NCBI RefSeq assembly: GCF_036632915.2
Contig: NZ_CP155552.1
Coordinates: 124,001 to 188,000, forward strand
From: Faecalibacterium taiwanense
GTDB taxonomy: Bacteria; Bacillota; Clostridia; Oscillospirales; Ruminococcaceae
Length of the DNA stretch: 64,000 nucleotides
Reading direction: 5' to 3'
Part shown: piece after piece, positions 1 through 8,069 of the stretch
How the letters are laid out: each line of letters starts with the position of its first letter
How positions within the stretch are numbered: position 1 is the stretch's first letter
Notes under the pieces: model-generated
Seen by the model: the letters and a program-made list of their open reading frames with translations, nothing else
Database searches by the model: none
What the model was told of the DNA's origin: nothing
Position numbers and translations under genes: made by a program

Positions 1-477
1 GCAGAACGTTCTCATAGGGGCTTTTTTCCTGCCCGATGCTGCCCAGCAGCTGCCATGCCTTGTACAGCTTGCCGGTATAGGTAACTACGCGGGGTTCAAT
101 ATTTCTTCCAGCGCTTCCAGCAGCGGCGTTACCTCCGGCACAAAGGCAAGGGACGCTTCCCCCTCGTAGCTGCCGGGCTGCTCTTCCAGCCAGCCGGTGC
201 GGCGCAGCCGCAGCAGAAAGCCCACGGCCAGCGTGTGAGGGTCGCGGGTGGGCTGCTCGTCTTCATCGCCCGCACCGTCGGCATCCAGCGCAAGGGGCTT
301 TGCCAGTGCGGCAAAGTAATCCTCGGCACGCCAGACGGCCTCCGCACGGGAAATGCTGTAATCCGCCGTGTGGCGGCACTCCTCCCAGAGCAGAAGCAGC
401 AATTCCGCATAAAAAGCCCGGTTCGGCCCCGCCAGCGGGCGGAACAGCCGCGGGGACACCAGTTCAAACAGCTGCAT
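1..477 (-). CDS. jetA: Wadjet JetA-family protein (DUF5716), N-terminal part, apparent frameshift, runs off the left edge
   Basis: The reading frame opens at 477 behind an AGGAAAGGA ribosome site. Its first residues (MQLFELVSPRLFRPLAG.. NRAFYAELLLLLWEE) look like the start of JetA/DUF5716 proteins, the kleisin-like subunit of the Wadjet (JetABCD) plasmid-defence SMC complex. This is recognition from memory, not a search. The frame stops at 85-87 after 130 codons, but the next frame continues without a stop to base 1 as RVVTYTGKLYKAWQLLGS.., which is what should follow in this family. Adding one base to the G4 run at 91-94 (C run on the coding strand) joins the two parts. The remaining jetA and any jetBCD would lie left of the window. 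Either a sequencing undercall or a true single-base deletion would explain it. Confidence 0.6.
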
Positions 478-574
478 GGAAACGTCCTTTCCTGTTCACA
501 TCAGAATACGTTTTTATTGTACCACAAAACGACACGGTTTGACAGAGAAACCATTCAGAATTGCCGCCGGGAGG

Positions 575-742
575 GGCGGGGCAGACTCCTTCCGTCAAAC
601 CCTGCGGGTTTGCCACCTCCCTCAGTGAGGGAGGCTCTGGCGAAACCGGAAGCTTTGCACCTGAGCCGGAAGCTTTGCCGATGCGAAAGGCTCCCTCTTT
701 GAGGGGGCTGTCGCCGCAGGCGACTGGGGGAGTTTGCCCTAA
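575..742. repeat. Palindromic intergenic repeat (MITE-like family R2), copy 1
   Basis: Contains the family landmarks: ACCCTGCGGGT hairpin, CCTCCCTCA..GAGGGAGG pair, a second block GGCTCCCTCTTTGAGGG and a closing GTCGCCGCAGGCGAC hairpin. The same blocks recur near 1505-1695, 29272-29430, 33992-34143 and 48650-48888. No open frame of substance. Boundaries are approximate. Confidence 0.6.
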
Positions 743-746
743 ACGC

Positions 747-781
747 AAAAAAGCCCCGGGGAGCGGGGTGCTCCTCGGGGC
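747..781 (-). terminator. Rho-independent terminator of the 803-1335 lipoprotein gene
   Basis: A 12-base stem (753-764 with 770-781, one mismatch, loop GGGGT) followed on the minus strand by six T. It sits about 20 bases after the stop codon of the minus-strand lipoprotein gene. Confidence 0.8.
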
Positions 782-802
782 AATAGTTTAATTGTAATCC
801 GC

Positions 803-1335
803 TTACTTGCTCAGTTTATAGCCAATTGCAACATAGGTCTTTCCGCCAACGGTCTTAGTGCCAACACCCAAACCAGTAACTTCGATTTTCGTGTTATTAT
901 TTTTACCAGCTTCGATTACGAAATCTGTTACAATCTTCATCAACTCAACCATATCAGAATTAACCGTAATCGTTCCTGCCGTTGTTTCTTCATAGTAAAC
1001 AGCCGTATACACTTGAGCGTTCTGCTTCGCATTCTCAGCACAAACAACTGCACCTACGTAGTTTTTCTCGGTTTTTTCTCTGCAGTAATAGCAGTCAATG
1101 CAATCTTGCCGTCTGCAATTTTGTTCAGTGCTTCTGTTGCCAGTTCCTTGACTTCACTGTTATTGGACCATTCTGTGCCGTATTCCTTGTTCAGTGCAGC
1201 CATATATACATCCTGAACTTTCTTCTCGAACTCACTTTCACCAGGGCCACCAGCGCCACCGCCGCAGGCGGTGAGCATTGCCAGAACCATCACGCCGGCC
1301 AGAAGGGCGGCTGCGAAACGCTTGAACATTTTCAT
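803..1335 (-). CDS. Small putative lipoprotein, apparent frameshift
   Basis: The start at 1335 (MKMFKRFAAALLAGVM..) has an AGGAGG site upstream. A signal peptide ends in the lipobox LTAC, so the mature protein should be lipid-anchored outside the membrane. The first frame runs to a stop at 1054. The rest of the protein is in the next frame (..EKNYVGAVVCAENAK..) to the stop at 803. One extra base in the T6 run at 1072-1077 (A run on the coding strand) restores a protein of about 177 residues. The signal peptide and general layout resemble the lipoprotein encoded at 1758-2237, suggesting paralogues. Function unknown. Its promoter carries a G10 tract, so expression may be switchable. Confidence 0.6.
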
Positions 1336-1405
1336 TGTAATGTTCCTCCTGTTTTCAAATTCTGACGGTTTGGGCGACCCCAAATCGCTTTACCCGTCTG
1401 AATTT

Positions 1406-1436
1406 ATTTTATCCATACCCCCCCCCCGCATGTCAA
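1406..1436 (-). promoter_or_regulatory. Promoter with a G10 tract in the spacer
   Basis: Read on the minus strand: TTGACA (1436-1431), a 19-base spacer made of TGC, ten G (427-418 of the 1400s) and TATGGA, then TAAAAT (1411-1406). It lies 71 bases upstream of the lipoprotein start. The perfect -35 and good -10 with a spacer 2 bases too long suggests that loss of two G would give the optimal 17. Confidence 0.65.
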
Positions 1437-1504
1437 CAGGCATATCGCCCAAATTCCGCAGTTCTTTTTGGCAATTGTCCCTAAACGCAAAAAAGCCCCG
1501 GAGC

Positions 1505-1695
1505 AGGACGAACTCCTTCCGTCAAACCCTGCGGGTTTGCCACCTCCCTCAGCGAGGGAGGCAACCCTCTCAGTCATCGCTGCGCGATGCCAGCTCCCCG
1601 AGAGGGGGAGCTTATTTGCTGCAAACCGTCAGATGCCTAAAAGCTCCCCCCTTTTGGGGAGCTGGCACGCCGTAAGGCGTGACTGAGAGGGTTCA
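1505..1695. repeat. R2 repeats: a partial copy followed by a complete inverted-repeat copy
   Basis: The block at 1512-1562 matches the start of copy 1 (CCGTCAAACCCTGCGGGTTT). The block at about 1563-1692 is flanked by the inverted ends AACCCTCTCAGTCA and TGACTGAGAGGGTT, each followed inward by a short hairpin and an AGCTCCCC/GGGGAGCT pair. This is the layout of a small non-autonomous element. No transposase is present. Confidence 0.6.
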
Positions 1696-1700
1696 AACGC

Positions 1701-1741
1701 AAAAAAGCCCCGAAGGGCGGCCTTGCAGCCACGCTCCGGGG
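1701..1741 (-). terminator. Terminator of the 1758-2237 lipoprotein gene
   Basis: CCCCG/CGGGG outer stem with an inner GC-rich part, followed by six T on the minus strand, just past the lipoprotein stop codon. The pairing is less perfect than in the other terminators here. Confidence 0.6.
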
Positions 1742-1757
1742 AAAGGGTGATAGATTT

Positions 1758-2237
1758 TTACTTGTAGTAGTTCTTAATGCGGATGGTGATGCCAATGTAG
1801 TTCTGCTCGTTATCGCTCTTGACCACCACGCCTATATTCGACCAGATGCCATCCTGACTCACGTTGCCGCTGACATCCGTTTTAACATACTGCGAGATAT
1901 AAGTCAGAACCGTGCTCAGGAACGTATCCTCATAGTTGTGCCGGGCAGTAATGGTGACAGCCAGATCATTTCCTACTCGATTCTGATAGAACCTGTACGC
2001 TCCTGCATAGCCGAAAACTTTATACTGGAGCGACTCATCCAGTCTCTTTTCAGCCACTGCGCGGAGCTCTGCGTCACTGGCCACCGAAATGCCCTTCTCC
2101 TTACCGATCTGCTCCATCACTTTCTGCTCTTCGGCTTTGTTGGTGGAGCTGCCGCCACCACCGCCGCAGGCCGTCAGCAGGGCCAGAGCCATCACACCCA
2201 CCAGAAGCAGGGCAGCAAATTTCTTCAGCTTTTTCAT
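1758..2237 (-). CDS. Putative lipoprotein, 159 aa
   Basis: MKKLKKFAALLLVGVMALAL.. is a lipoprotein signal peptide ending in LTAC followed by a glycine-rich linker (GGGGGSS), so the mature Cys should be lipidated. The start at 2237 has an AGGAGG site 9 bases upstream. The mature part has a charged helical first half and a beta-rich second half (TVTITARHNYEDTFLS, WSNIGVVVKS). It resembles the frameshifted neighbour at 803-1335 in signal, length and layout. It has its own promoter (2331-2360) and terminator (1701-1741). I do not recognise a domain. Confidence 0.8.
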   Translation of the reverse strand: MKKLKKFAALLLVGVMALALLTACGGGGGSSTNKAEEQKVMEQIGKEKGISVASDAELRAVAEKRLDESLQYKVFGYAGAYRFYQNRVGNDLAVTITARHNYEDTFLSTVLTYISQYVKTDVSGNVSQDGIWSNIGVVVKSDNEQNYIGITIRIKNYYK

Positions 2238-2330
2238 TGTAAAGCGCCTCCTGTCATTTCAAGATTTTGTTGATTTGTCTCATTTCAGTGCTGTTTTTTC
2301 GCACTACAGAACGGGTGTCGTTCTGGCCTG

Positions 2331-2360
2331 ATTATATCCGACAGCAGTTGGTTTTGTCAA
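2331..2360 (-). promoter_or_regulatory. Sigma-A type promoter for the 1758-2237 lipoprotein
   Basis: Minus strand: TTGACA (2360-2355), 18-base spacer, TATAAT (2336-2331). Both boxes are perfect consensus. About 94 bases upstream of the start codon. Confidence 0.8.
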
Positions 2361-2674
2361 TCGAGAAGATGCATAAAGTTTCCGAAACATTTTCGTTCAA
2401 AATCAATGAAACAGCGACTTTTTTGTTGCAGTATTGAGATACACTGTCCTTATTTCGCAAAGGTTCTTTACCGTGCTGGAAAATCTTCTTCCAGCCGGAA
2501 GCTCCATGCTGTTTTTTTCCGGGGCACAGTCCTTCCCGGTTTGAACAGATGTTGTGTTCCGATCCATCTTGATCCATCTTTCAGAATCCTTTCAAAAAAT
2601 TACGATTTTACACAATTCTACCATTTTTGCATGGTAAAATAAGGTCGTAGAAAAAACAAAGGATGTGGCTCAAT
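2361..2674. other. Gene-free stretch, AT-rich
   Basis: Lies between divergently transcribed genes. The lower GC and several short A/T runs fit a regulatory region. An extended -10-like TGGTAAAAT at 2633-2641 could serve the plus-strand gene starting at 2675. I see no repeat or RNA gene here. Confidence 0.4.
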
Positions 2675-3346
2675 ATGCAACACTGTCCCGCCCGCGCGGC
2701 ACAGCGGCTGGCGGCGGCAGTTCTGGCGCTGTGCCTTGTGCTGGCTCTGGCCGTTCCCCACGCACACGCAGCTGCCCTGCAGGAAACGCACGGCATCCGG
2801 ATGCTGGACTTCAGCACCAGCCAGATCCTTTCCATCGGCAACCAGACCTCCGGCAAATGCAGCTGGTACGCCTTGCGCTATGCACGCACCATTCTGGATG
2901 GAAAGGTTTCCTCCGGCAGCGGCATGTGGTCAAACGGTGCGGTCTGGTCGGCAGGCGGCTACTACGGTTATTCCGGCAGCCTGTCCGAGTGCCTGCAGAA
3001 GCTTTACACCGAGCTTTCCGCCGGGAAGCCGGTGATCGTGCATCTGAAAAACACTGCGGTGAGCGGTGTAAAACGGCACACGAACCGCACCTCCAGCTAT
3101 GAATACCACCTGACCAGTTCCGGCTGGAACGAGGTGAACTACCCCCATATCGCCACCAGCGCCGCCTATGGCCACTGGGTCTGCGTGGTGGGCATCCGCC
3201 CGGATGCAGACCCCGCGAACCTGAAGGAGAGCGATTTCTACGCGCTGGACCCGGCCCGTGTTTCCGCAAACGGCACTCTGGCTGTGACCCGGCTGCTGGA
3301 CGGCACCATCTGGACAGACAATTCCCCGCTGAAAACAGCAGGTTGA
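2675..3346 (+). CDS. Secreted papain-fold/C39-like cysteine peptidase candidate
   Basis: I chose the ATG at 2675 because AAAGGA lies 11 bases upstream; the ATG at 2663 overlaps that site. About 223 residues: a signal peptide (LAAAVLALCLVLALAVPHAHA) ends near residue 33. The mature part has Cys in SGKCSWYALRYA (about residue 61), a His in GHWVCVVGI (about 164) and an Asp/Asn in YALDPARV. This is the Cys-His-Asp order and spacing of C39-like/papain-fold peptidases. Family membership is inference; the active-site pattern is what the sequence shows. No neighbour suggests a substrate. A strong bidirectional terminator follows. Confidence 0.6.
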   Translation: MQHCPARAAQRLAAAVLALCLVLALAVPHAHAAALQETHGIRMLDFSTSQILSIGNQTSGKCSWYALRYARTILDGKVSSGSGMWSNGAVWSAGGYYGYSGSLSECLQKLYTELSAGKPVIVHLKNTAVSGVKRHTNRTSSYEYHLTSSGWNEVNYPHIATSAAYGHWVCVVGIRPDADPANLKESDFYALDPARVSANGTLAVTRLLDGTIWTDNSPLKTAG

Positions 3347-3362
3347 TAAATTTAGAAAGAGC

Positions 3363-3394
3363 AAAAAAGCTGACGCTTTCGCGTCAGCTTTTTT
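3363..3394. terminator. Bidirectional terminator
   Basis: Perfect 8-bp stem GCTGACGC/GCGTCAGC with a TTTC loop, flanked by A6 and T6. It separates the convergent genes 2675-3346 (+) and 3409-3741 (-). Confidence 0.9.
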
Positions 3395-3408
3395 GTTTGC
3401 AGTTCAGA

Positions 3409-3741
3409 TCAATACCCTTTTACCGAGAAGCCCCGCTCCCATGGGTCGGGCGGCAGATCCTTCTGGCGGATGCCGGTGATCTGGATATAATCGCTTTTCT
3501 GGATCATGGCGAACAGCCGCAGGAACTTTTCCGGGTCGCCCTGCACTTCCAGCGTCACGCTGCCGTCGTCCTCGTTCTCCACCCAGCCGGTCAGTTCCAG
3601 CGTCTGGGCCGCATAGCGGGCGCGGTAGCGGAAGCCCACCCCCTGCACCTGCCCTTCGATGGAATAGCGGCGGCGCACCGTGCCTTCCGGCAGGGCGGGC
3701 GGCGTGGCATCCTGTGCTTTTTTATGCAGAAAATCAAACAT
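3409..3741 (-). CDS. acyP: Acylphosphatase
   Basis: 110 residues. After a 24-residue variable start comes the acylphosphatase fold: VQGVGFRYRARYAAQTL (about 31-47, the phosphate loop and catalytic Arg) and GWVENEDDGSVTLEVQG (about 52-68, with the catalytic Asn). It hydrolyses acyl phosphates such as carbamoyl or acetyl phosphate in the cytoplasm. It starts one base after the stop of the pyrophosphatase gene and is clearly the second gene of that transcript. The length is slightly above the family's usual 90-100 because of the N-terminal extension. Confidence 0.9.
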   Translation of the reverse strand: MFDFLHKKAQDATPPALPEGTVRRRYSIEGQVQGVGFRYRARYAAQTLELTGWVENEDDGSVTLEVQGDPEKFLRLFAMIQKSDYIQITGIRQKDLPPDPWERGFSVKGY

Positions 3742-3742
3742 C

Positions 3743-5398
3743 TTACAGCTCCTGATAGGCGGTCATCAGCGCCGGGATGAACTGCTTTTTGCGGCTCACC
3801 ACACCGGGCAGGGTAAAGCTGCCGTCCTCGGCAGGCTGGGTCTCAAAGCCGTCCGAGAGCACCTCGGAAGCATAGCGGCCATCGCTGATGACCACGCTCT
3901 CTTCCTTGGGCACGTCGGTGAGCAGCATGTAGATATCCTCCACGTTCTGCTTGTTGCGGGCTTCTTCCAGATAGGGCTGCAGCAGCGCTTCGGCGGCAAG
4001 CAGGTTCTTGCGGGTCATGTAGCTGCCCTGTGCCACGCCAAAGCGGATATCGCCGCACATGAACACCTTGAAGTCCTGCAGGAACACCTCCTCGGCGGTC
4101 TTGCCGTCCAGCTTTTCGCCTGCTTCAAACATCTCGCTGGCAAACTCGTCAATGTCCACACCGGCAATTTTTGCCAGACGCTTTGCAAGGGCCTCATCCA
4201 GCGGGGTGCAGGTGGGGCTGCGGAACACCAGCGTATCCGAAAGGATGGCCGCCAGCAGAAGGCCTGCGATCTGCGGCGGGATCTCCATACCGTTCTCGTC
4301 GTACATCTGGGTGATGATGGTGGCAGTGCAGCCCACCGGCTGGTTGCGGAAGTACACCGGGCCGCTGGTCTCCAGACTGCCGATGCGGTGGTGATCGATG
4401 ATCTCCAGAATTTCGGCCTGATCGAAGCCCTCCACGGCCTGGGTGGCCTCGTTGTGGTCCACCAGGATGATGCGGCGTTTTTGCAGATTGATGATGTTGC
4501 GGCGGCTGACCATGCCGCAGTATTTGCCGTCCTCGTCGAGGATGGGGAAATAGCGGTGGCGCACCTTGGCCATCACACGGGTGACATCTGCCACCGGGGT
4601 GACGAGGGTGAACTTCATGATGTCGCTGCGGGTCATATAGTAGGAGATGGGAGCGCACTGGCTGATCAGCTTACCGGCGGCATAGGTGTCCACCGGGGCC
4701 GACATGATGGCCACGCCCATTTCCTCGGCAATGCGCTGGATGGTGCGGCCCACCTTGGAGCCGTTGCAGATGATGAGCAGCGACGCTTCTTTTTCAATGG
4801 CGCACAGCTGGCTTTCGTAGCGGTTGGTCAGGATGACGATGTCGCCTTTTTCCACGGTATTTTCCAGCATTTCGGGCGTGGCGGTGCCGATGCGGATGTG
4901 GCCGGTGGTGCACACGTCGTCCTCGCGGCCCACCACCATGGTGCCGCCCAGCGTTTCCAAAATATTGCGGTAGGTGGTCTGGCTCTTGGCCAGGATGCCG
5001 GTGTCGAACACGTCCATGTTGGCGGTGGCGATATCCTTCACGGTGATCACGCCCTCCAGCTCGTTGTCCGGGCTGGTGACCGGCAGGGTGTCGATCTGCT
5101 TGTCACGCATGATCTCCCATGCCTTGCGCAGGCTGGTGGAGCCGGGGATGCCGGGCATCTCGCGGTAGTCCACATCGCGGATCTTCGGGTTCACGTCCGT
5201 GCACATGCGCGGGGGCTTTACCCCGAACTTTTTGAGCACGAACTCGGTCTCCTGATTCATTTTGCCTGCACGGCGGGGCTCACAGACCAGATCACTGGTC
5301 TTGTTTTTCAGCTCTGCATAGGCAATGGCCGAGCAGATGGAATCGGTATCCGGGTTGCGGTGGCCGATCACGACCACCTTATGGGCTGCTTTTGGCAT
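3743..5398 (-). CDS. ppaC: Manganese-dependent inorganic pyrophosphatase (family II) with CBS and DRTGG domains
   Basis: 551 residues. The DHH catalytic half begins with GHRNPDTDS (about 12-20). It is interrupted by a CBS-DRTGG-CBS insert (about 70-305), then resumes with VDHNE and IIDHHRIG and a C-terminal DHHA2 domain. Family II enzymes split pyrophosphate to phosphate using Mn2+. In the CBS-containing subtype, adenine nucleotides and diadenosine polyphosphates tune activity through the insert. A GGGGGAAC ribosome site precedes the ATG. Cotranscribed with the downstream acylphosphatase. The long plus-strand frame across this gene is an antisense artefact. Confidence 0.93.
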   Translation of the reverse strand: MPKAAHKVVVIGHRNPDTDSICSAIAYAELKNKTSDLVCEPRRAGKMNQETEFVLKKFGVKPPRMCTDVNPKIRDVDYREMPGIPGSTSLRKAWEIMRDKQIDTLPVTSPDNELEGVITVKDIATANMDVFDTGILAKSQTTYRNILETLGGTMVVGREDDVCTTGHIRIGTATPEMLENTVEKGDIVILTNRYESQLCAIEKEASLLIICNGSKVGRTIQRIAEEMGVAIMSAPVDTYAAGKLISQCAPISYYMTRSDIMKFTLVTPVADVTRVMAKVRHRYFPILDEDGKYCGMVSRRNIINLQKRRIILVDHNEATQAVEGFDQAEILEIIDHHRIGSLETSGPVYFRNQPVGCTATIITQMYDENGMEIPPQIAGLLLAAILSDTLVFRSPTCTPLDEALAKRLAKIAGVDIDEFASEMFEAGEKLDGKTAEEVFLQDFKVFMCGDIRFGVAQGSYMTRKNLLAAEALLQPYLEEARNKQNVEDIYMLLTDVPKEESVVISDGRYASEVLSDGFETQPAEDGSFTLPGVVSRKKQFIPALMTAYQEL

Positions 5399-5630
5399 AT
5401 TGTTCCCCCTTTGGGTTCTGATTTACCTTTTATTTCTTATCTCATTTACCACAGTGCACTCCCCGCTCCTGCAAAGCACAGTGCACCTCAGGTTTATTTT
5501 ATCACAATTGCCTGCACGGGTAAAGTGGAACAAACACGCTGCGGCGCGGCTTTTCCGCCTGCCGCATTCCTTGACAGACCCTGCAAAAAACGGTAAGCTT
5601 TACCTGAAAAAAACACAAATGGAGGCATCT

Positions 5631-6428
5631 ATGAAAAAACAGTTTTTCCGCATCCTCTCCTGCTGCGTGCTGCTGGCCTGCCTGTGCGCCCTGCCCGCCT
5701 ACGCACAGGAACCCAAGGCCGCACAGCCCGCCTCAAAAGAGGATAAGGTGGTAACAGACGTCACCGGTTCTGCCGACCTGATGCGCAATGTCGTTGGCTT
5801 TACCACCAACTTTGGCGGGCCGTACCACTTTGCGCAGGCAGACCACAAGTCCCCTGCGCAGGCCTACGGTGATGCCCCTGCCGAGGGAGCCGTTGCGGTG
5901 CTGCGGCTTTTTGCCCGCGCTGATGACCACGGCGATGTTCCCCTCAACACCAGCGGACACAGCTTCCTCACCATCACCAATGTCTCGGAGCAGGATATCA
6001 ATGTGGGCGGACTGCTCATTGCGCCGGATACGTCCATCACCGTAAGCACCCGCGGCAACCGCTGCGAGCATTCCGGCATCTGGTACAATCTGGAGGGCTA
6101 CTACAAATATTACCTGAACGCTTCTTACTATCAGAATCTTTACGGCATTCAGGTCTCACTGGACCAGAGCCAGCTAGACACTGTAAATCAGGCGTTGGCC
6201 AACGCAGACCACTGGTCGGCCATTTACAACTGCACCTCGTTCTCTGCGGGCCTCTGGAATGCCGTGTGCTCCGATACGCTCTGCGCCGGTGTGCCCGAGA
6301 CCCCGGCCGACCTGAAAGCGGACATGCTGAGGAAGTACCCAGACAAGACGGTGTTCGGGCCGACCGTCCCGTATGATTATATCGTATATTACGGCACCAG
6401 CCTGACCCCCAGTCAGGAATTTTCCTGA
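5631..6428 (+). CDS. Secreted protein with a His/Cys pair, possible papain-like hydrolase
   Basis: The start is the ATG at 5631 behind GGAGG. A signal peptide (MKKQFFRILSCCVLLACLCA..AYA) gives a mature protein of about 240 residues. It contains SGHSFLTITN (His) and IYNCTSFSAGLWNAV (Cys) separated by about 90 residues, the H..C order seen in permuted NlpC/P60 (LRAT-like, DUF4105-like) enzymes. That assignment is inference. There is no sortase or wall-binding motif. Followed directly by the MATE gene, whose start is about 90 bases on. Confidence 0.55.
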   Translation: MKKQFFRILSCCVLLACLCALPAYAQEPKAAQPASKEDKVVTDVTGSADLMRNVVGFTTNFGGPYHFAQADHKSPAQAYGDAPAEGAVAVLRLFARADDHGDVPLNTSGHSFLTITNVSEQDINVGGLLIAPDTSITVSTRGNRCEHSGIWYNLEGYYKYYLNASYYQNLYGIQVSLDQSQLDTVNQALANADHWSAIYNCTSFSAGLWNAVCSDTLCAGVPETPADLKADMLRKYPDKTVFGPTVPYDYIVYYGTSLTPSQEFS

Positions 6429-6518
6429 CAGAAGATTTTCTCTTGTAATTCTGCGCGTTCTGCTGTATGATATAGGTCATGTATCCAAGTGTATCTTGTC
6501 ACCGTCACGGAGGAACCT

Positions 6519-7886
6519 ATGACAGCAACCAAAACGCCCGCGTTCCATAAGCCGCCGCTGTTCACCCGGCAGCAGCTCATTGCCCTGCTGCTGCCGCTGA
6601 TCGCAGAGCAGGCGCTCAGCGTGACCATCGGTCTGGCCGACACGCTGATGGTCTCCTCGGTGGGGGAAGCCGCTGTTTCCGGCGTGAGCCTTGTGGACAG
6701 CTTCAACACCCTGATGATCCAGATCATGAGCGCCCTTGCCACCGGCGGCGCGGTGGTCACCAGCCAGTACATCGGCCGGCAGGAGCCAAAGGATGCCAAG
6801 AATGCAGCGGCGCAGATCCTGTTCATCCTGTCCAGCTTCAGCCTGCTGGTGGCCGCCGTTGTGGTGGCGGGCCGCCATGCCATCCTGCGCGGCATCTTCG
6901 GCTCCATCGACGTGGACGTGATGCGCTATGCCGAGACCTACTTCCTGCTCTCGGCCCTGAGCTACCCGTTCATCGGCCTGTACAACGCCGGTGCGGCCCT
7001 GTTCCGGGCGCAGGGCAACAGCAAGATCAGCATGATGTCCAGCCTTGTAATGAATGTGGTGAACATTGGCGGCAACGCCGTGCTGATCTACGGCTTCAAA
7101 ATGGGCGTGATGGGTGCCGCACTGGCCAGCCTTGTGTCCCGCGCCATTGCCTGCGTGGCTGTGCTGTACCTGCTGCAGCGGCCCGCCTGCCCGCTGCGGG
7201 TGGACGGCCTGCAGGCCCTTGCCCCGAAGGCACGGCTCATCCAGCAGATCCTGCGGGTGGGCATCCCTGCCGGTATTGAAAACGGCATGTTCCAGATCGG
7301 CAAGCTGTCCGTTTCCAGCCTGACCTCCACTCTGGGCACCGCCGCCATTGCGGCCAACGCCGTGGCAAACACCACCACCACCTTTTTGAACATCCCGGCC
7401 AACGCCGTGGGCATGGCTGCGCTGACCGTGGTGGGCCAGTGCCTTGGCGCAGGCGAAAAAGATCAGGCCGTGTATTACTCCCGCCGCCTGATGCTGTTTG
7501 CCTACTGCGGCGCATGGTTCATGAACCTTTCGGCCTTCCTGTTTGCCAACAAATTTGCACTGGGCCTGTTCAACCTCTCGCCGGAAGCCTACGCCATGGC
7601 GCTGGAAGTGATGGTGTGGTTCAACATCGTTTCGCTGTTCATCTGGCCTTCCAGCTTTACCATGCCCAACATCCTGCGTGCGGCAGGCGATGCCCGCTTT
7701 ACCATGACCGTGAGCATCGTGTCCATGTGGGCCTTCCGGGTGGGCTTCTGCTACCTGTGTGTGCTGGCCTTCCACGGCGGCCTGCTGGCCATCTGGATGG
7801 GCATGTATCTGGACTGGGCGTTCCGCTCCCTGTGCTTCTTTGTACGCTTCGTGCGCGGCAAGTGGCTGGAACAGCAGGTCATCTGA
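6519..7886 (+). CDS. MATE-family efflux transporter
   Basis: About 455 residues from the ATG at 6519, chosen over a GTG at 6489 because GGAGGA lies 5 bases upstream. Twelve hydrophobic segments are visible. The two repeats are typical of the Na+/H+-coupled multidrug and toxin extrusion family, with EQALSVTIGLADTLMVSSVG in helix 1-2 and GIPAGIENGMFQIGKLSVSS at the start of the second half. It exports small, usually cationic compounds; the substrate cannot be read from the sequence. Ends in a clean hairpin terminator. Confidence 0.9.
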   Translation: MTATKTPAFHKPPLFTRQQLIALLLPLIAEQALSVTIGLADTLMVSSVGEAAVSGVSLVDSFNTLMIQIMSALATGGAVVTSQYIGRQEPKDAKNAAAQILFILSSFSLLVAAVVVAGRHAILRGIFGSIDVDVMRYAETYFLLSALSYPFIGLYNAGAALFRAQGNSKISMMSSLVMNVVNIGGNAVLIYGFKMGVMGAALASLVSRAIACVAVLYLLQRPACPLRVDGLQALAPKARLIQQILRVGIPAGIENGMFQIGKLSVSSLTSTLGTAAIAANAVANTTTTFLNIPANAVGMAALTVVGQCLGAGEKDQAVYYSRRLMLFAYCGAWFMNLSAFLFANKFALGLFNLSPEAYAMALEVMVWFNIVSLFIWPSSFTMPNILRAAGDARFTMTVSIVSMWAFRVGFCYLCVLAFHGGLLAIWMGMYLDWAFRSLCFFVRFVRGKWLEQQVI

Positions 7887-7906
7887 ATCTTTCCTCTGCA
7901 TTTTAT

Positions 7907-7936
7907 AAGAGCCTGCCGCGAAGGCAGGCTCTTTTT
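7907..7936 (+). terminator. Terminator of the MATE gene
   Basis: AAGAGCCTGCC/GGCAGGCTCTT stem with a short GCGAA loop and six T. Confidence 0.88.
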
Positions 7937-7993
7937 TACGCAATACGCACAAATAATTTATCTGTTTTTCAGCAATGTTGTCTGCTTTCATTC

Positions 7994-8022
7994 TTGTTTT
8001 TGTCACATTCCCGGCGTATAAT
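7994..8022 (+). promoter_or_regulatory. Promoter of the PAP2 gene
   Basis: TTGTTT, 17-base spacer, TATAAT (8017-8022). The -10 is perfect. 47 bases from the start codon. Confidence 0.7.
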
Positions 8023-8069
8023 TTCACAGTGCTAAGAGCTTTCACTTCTGCAAAAAGGAGGCTTTTTCA

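Noticed and set aside
3680..5596. A 638-codon plus-strand frame over the pyrophosphatase gene
   Set aside because: His/Ala/Gly/Leu-rich antisense artefact of a GC-rich gene; the minus-strand protein has all catalytic motifs.
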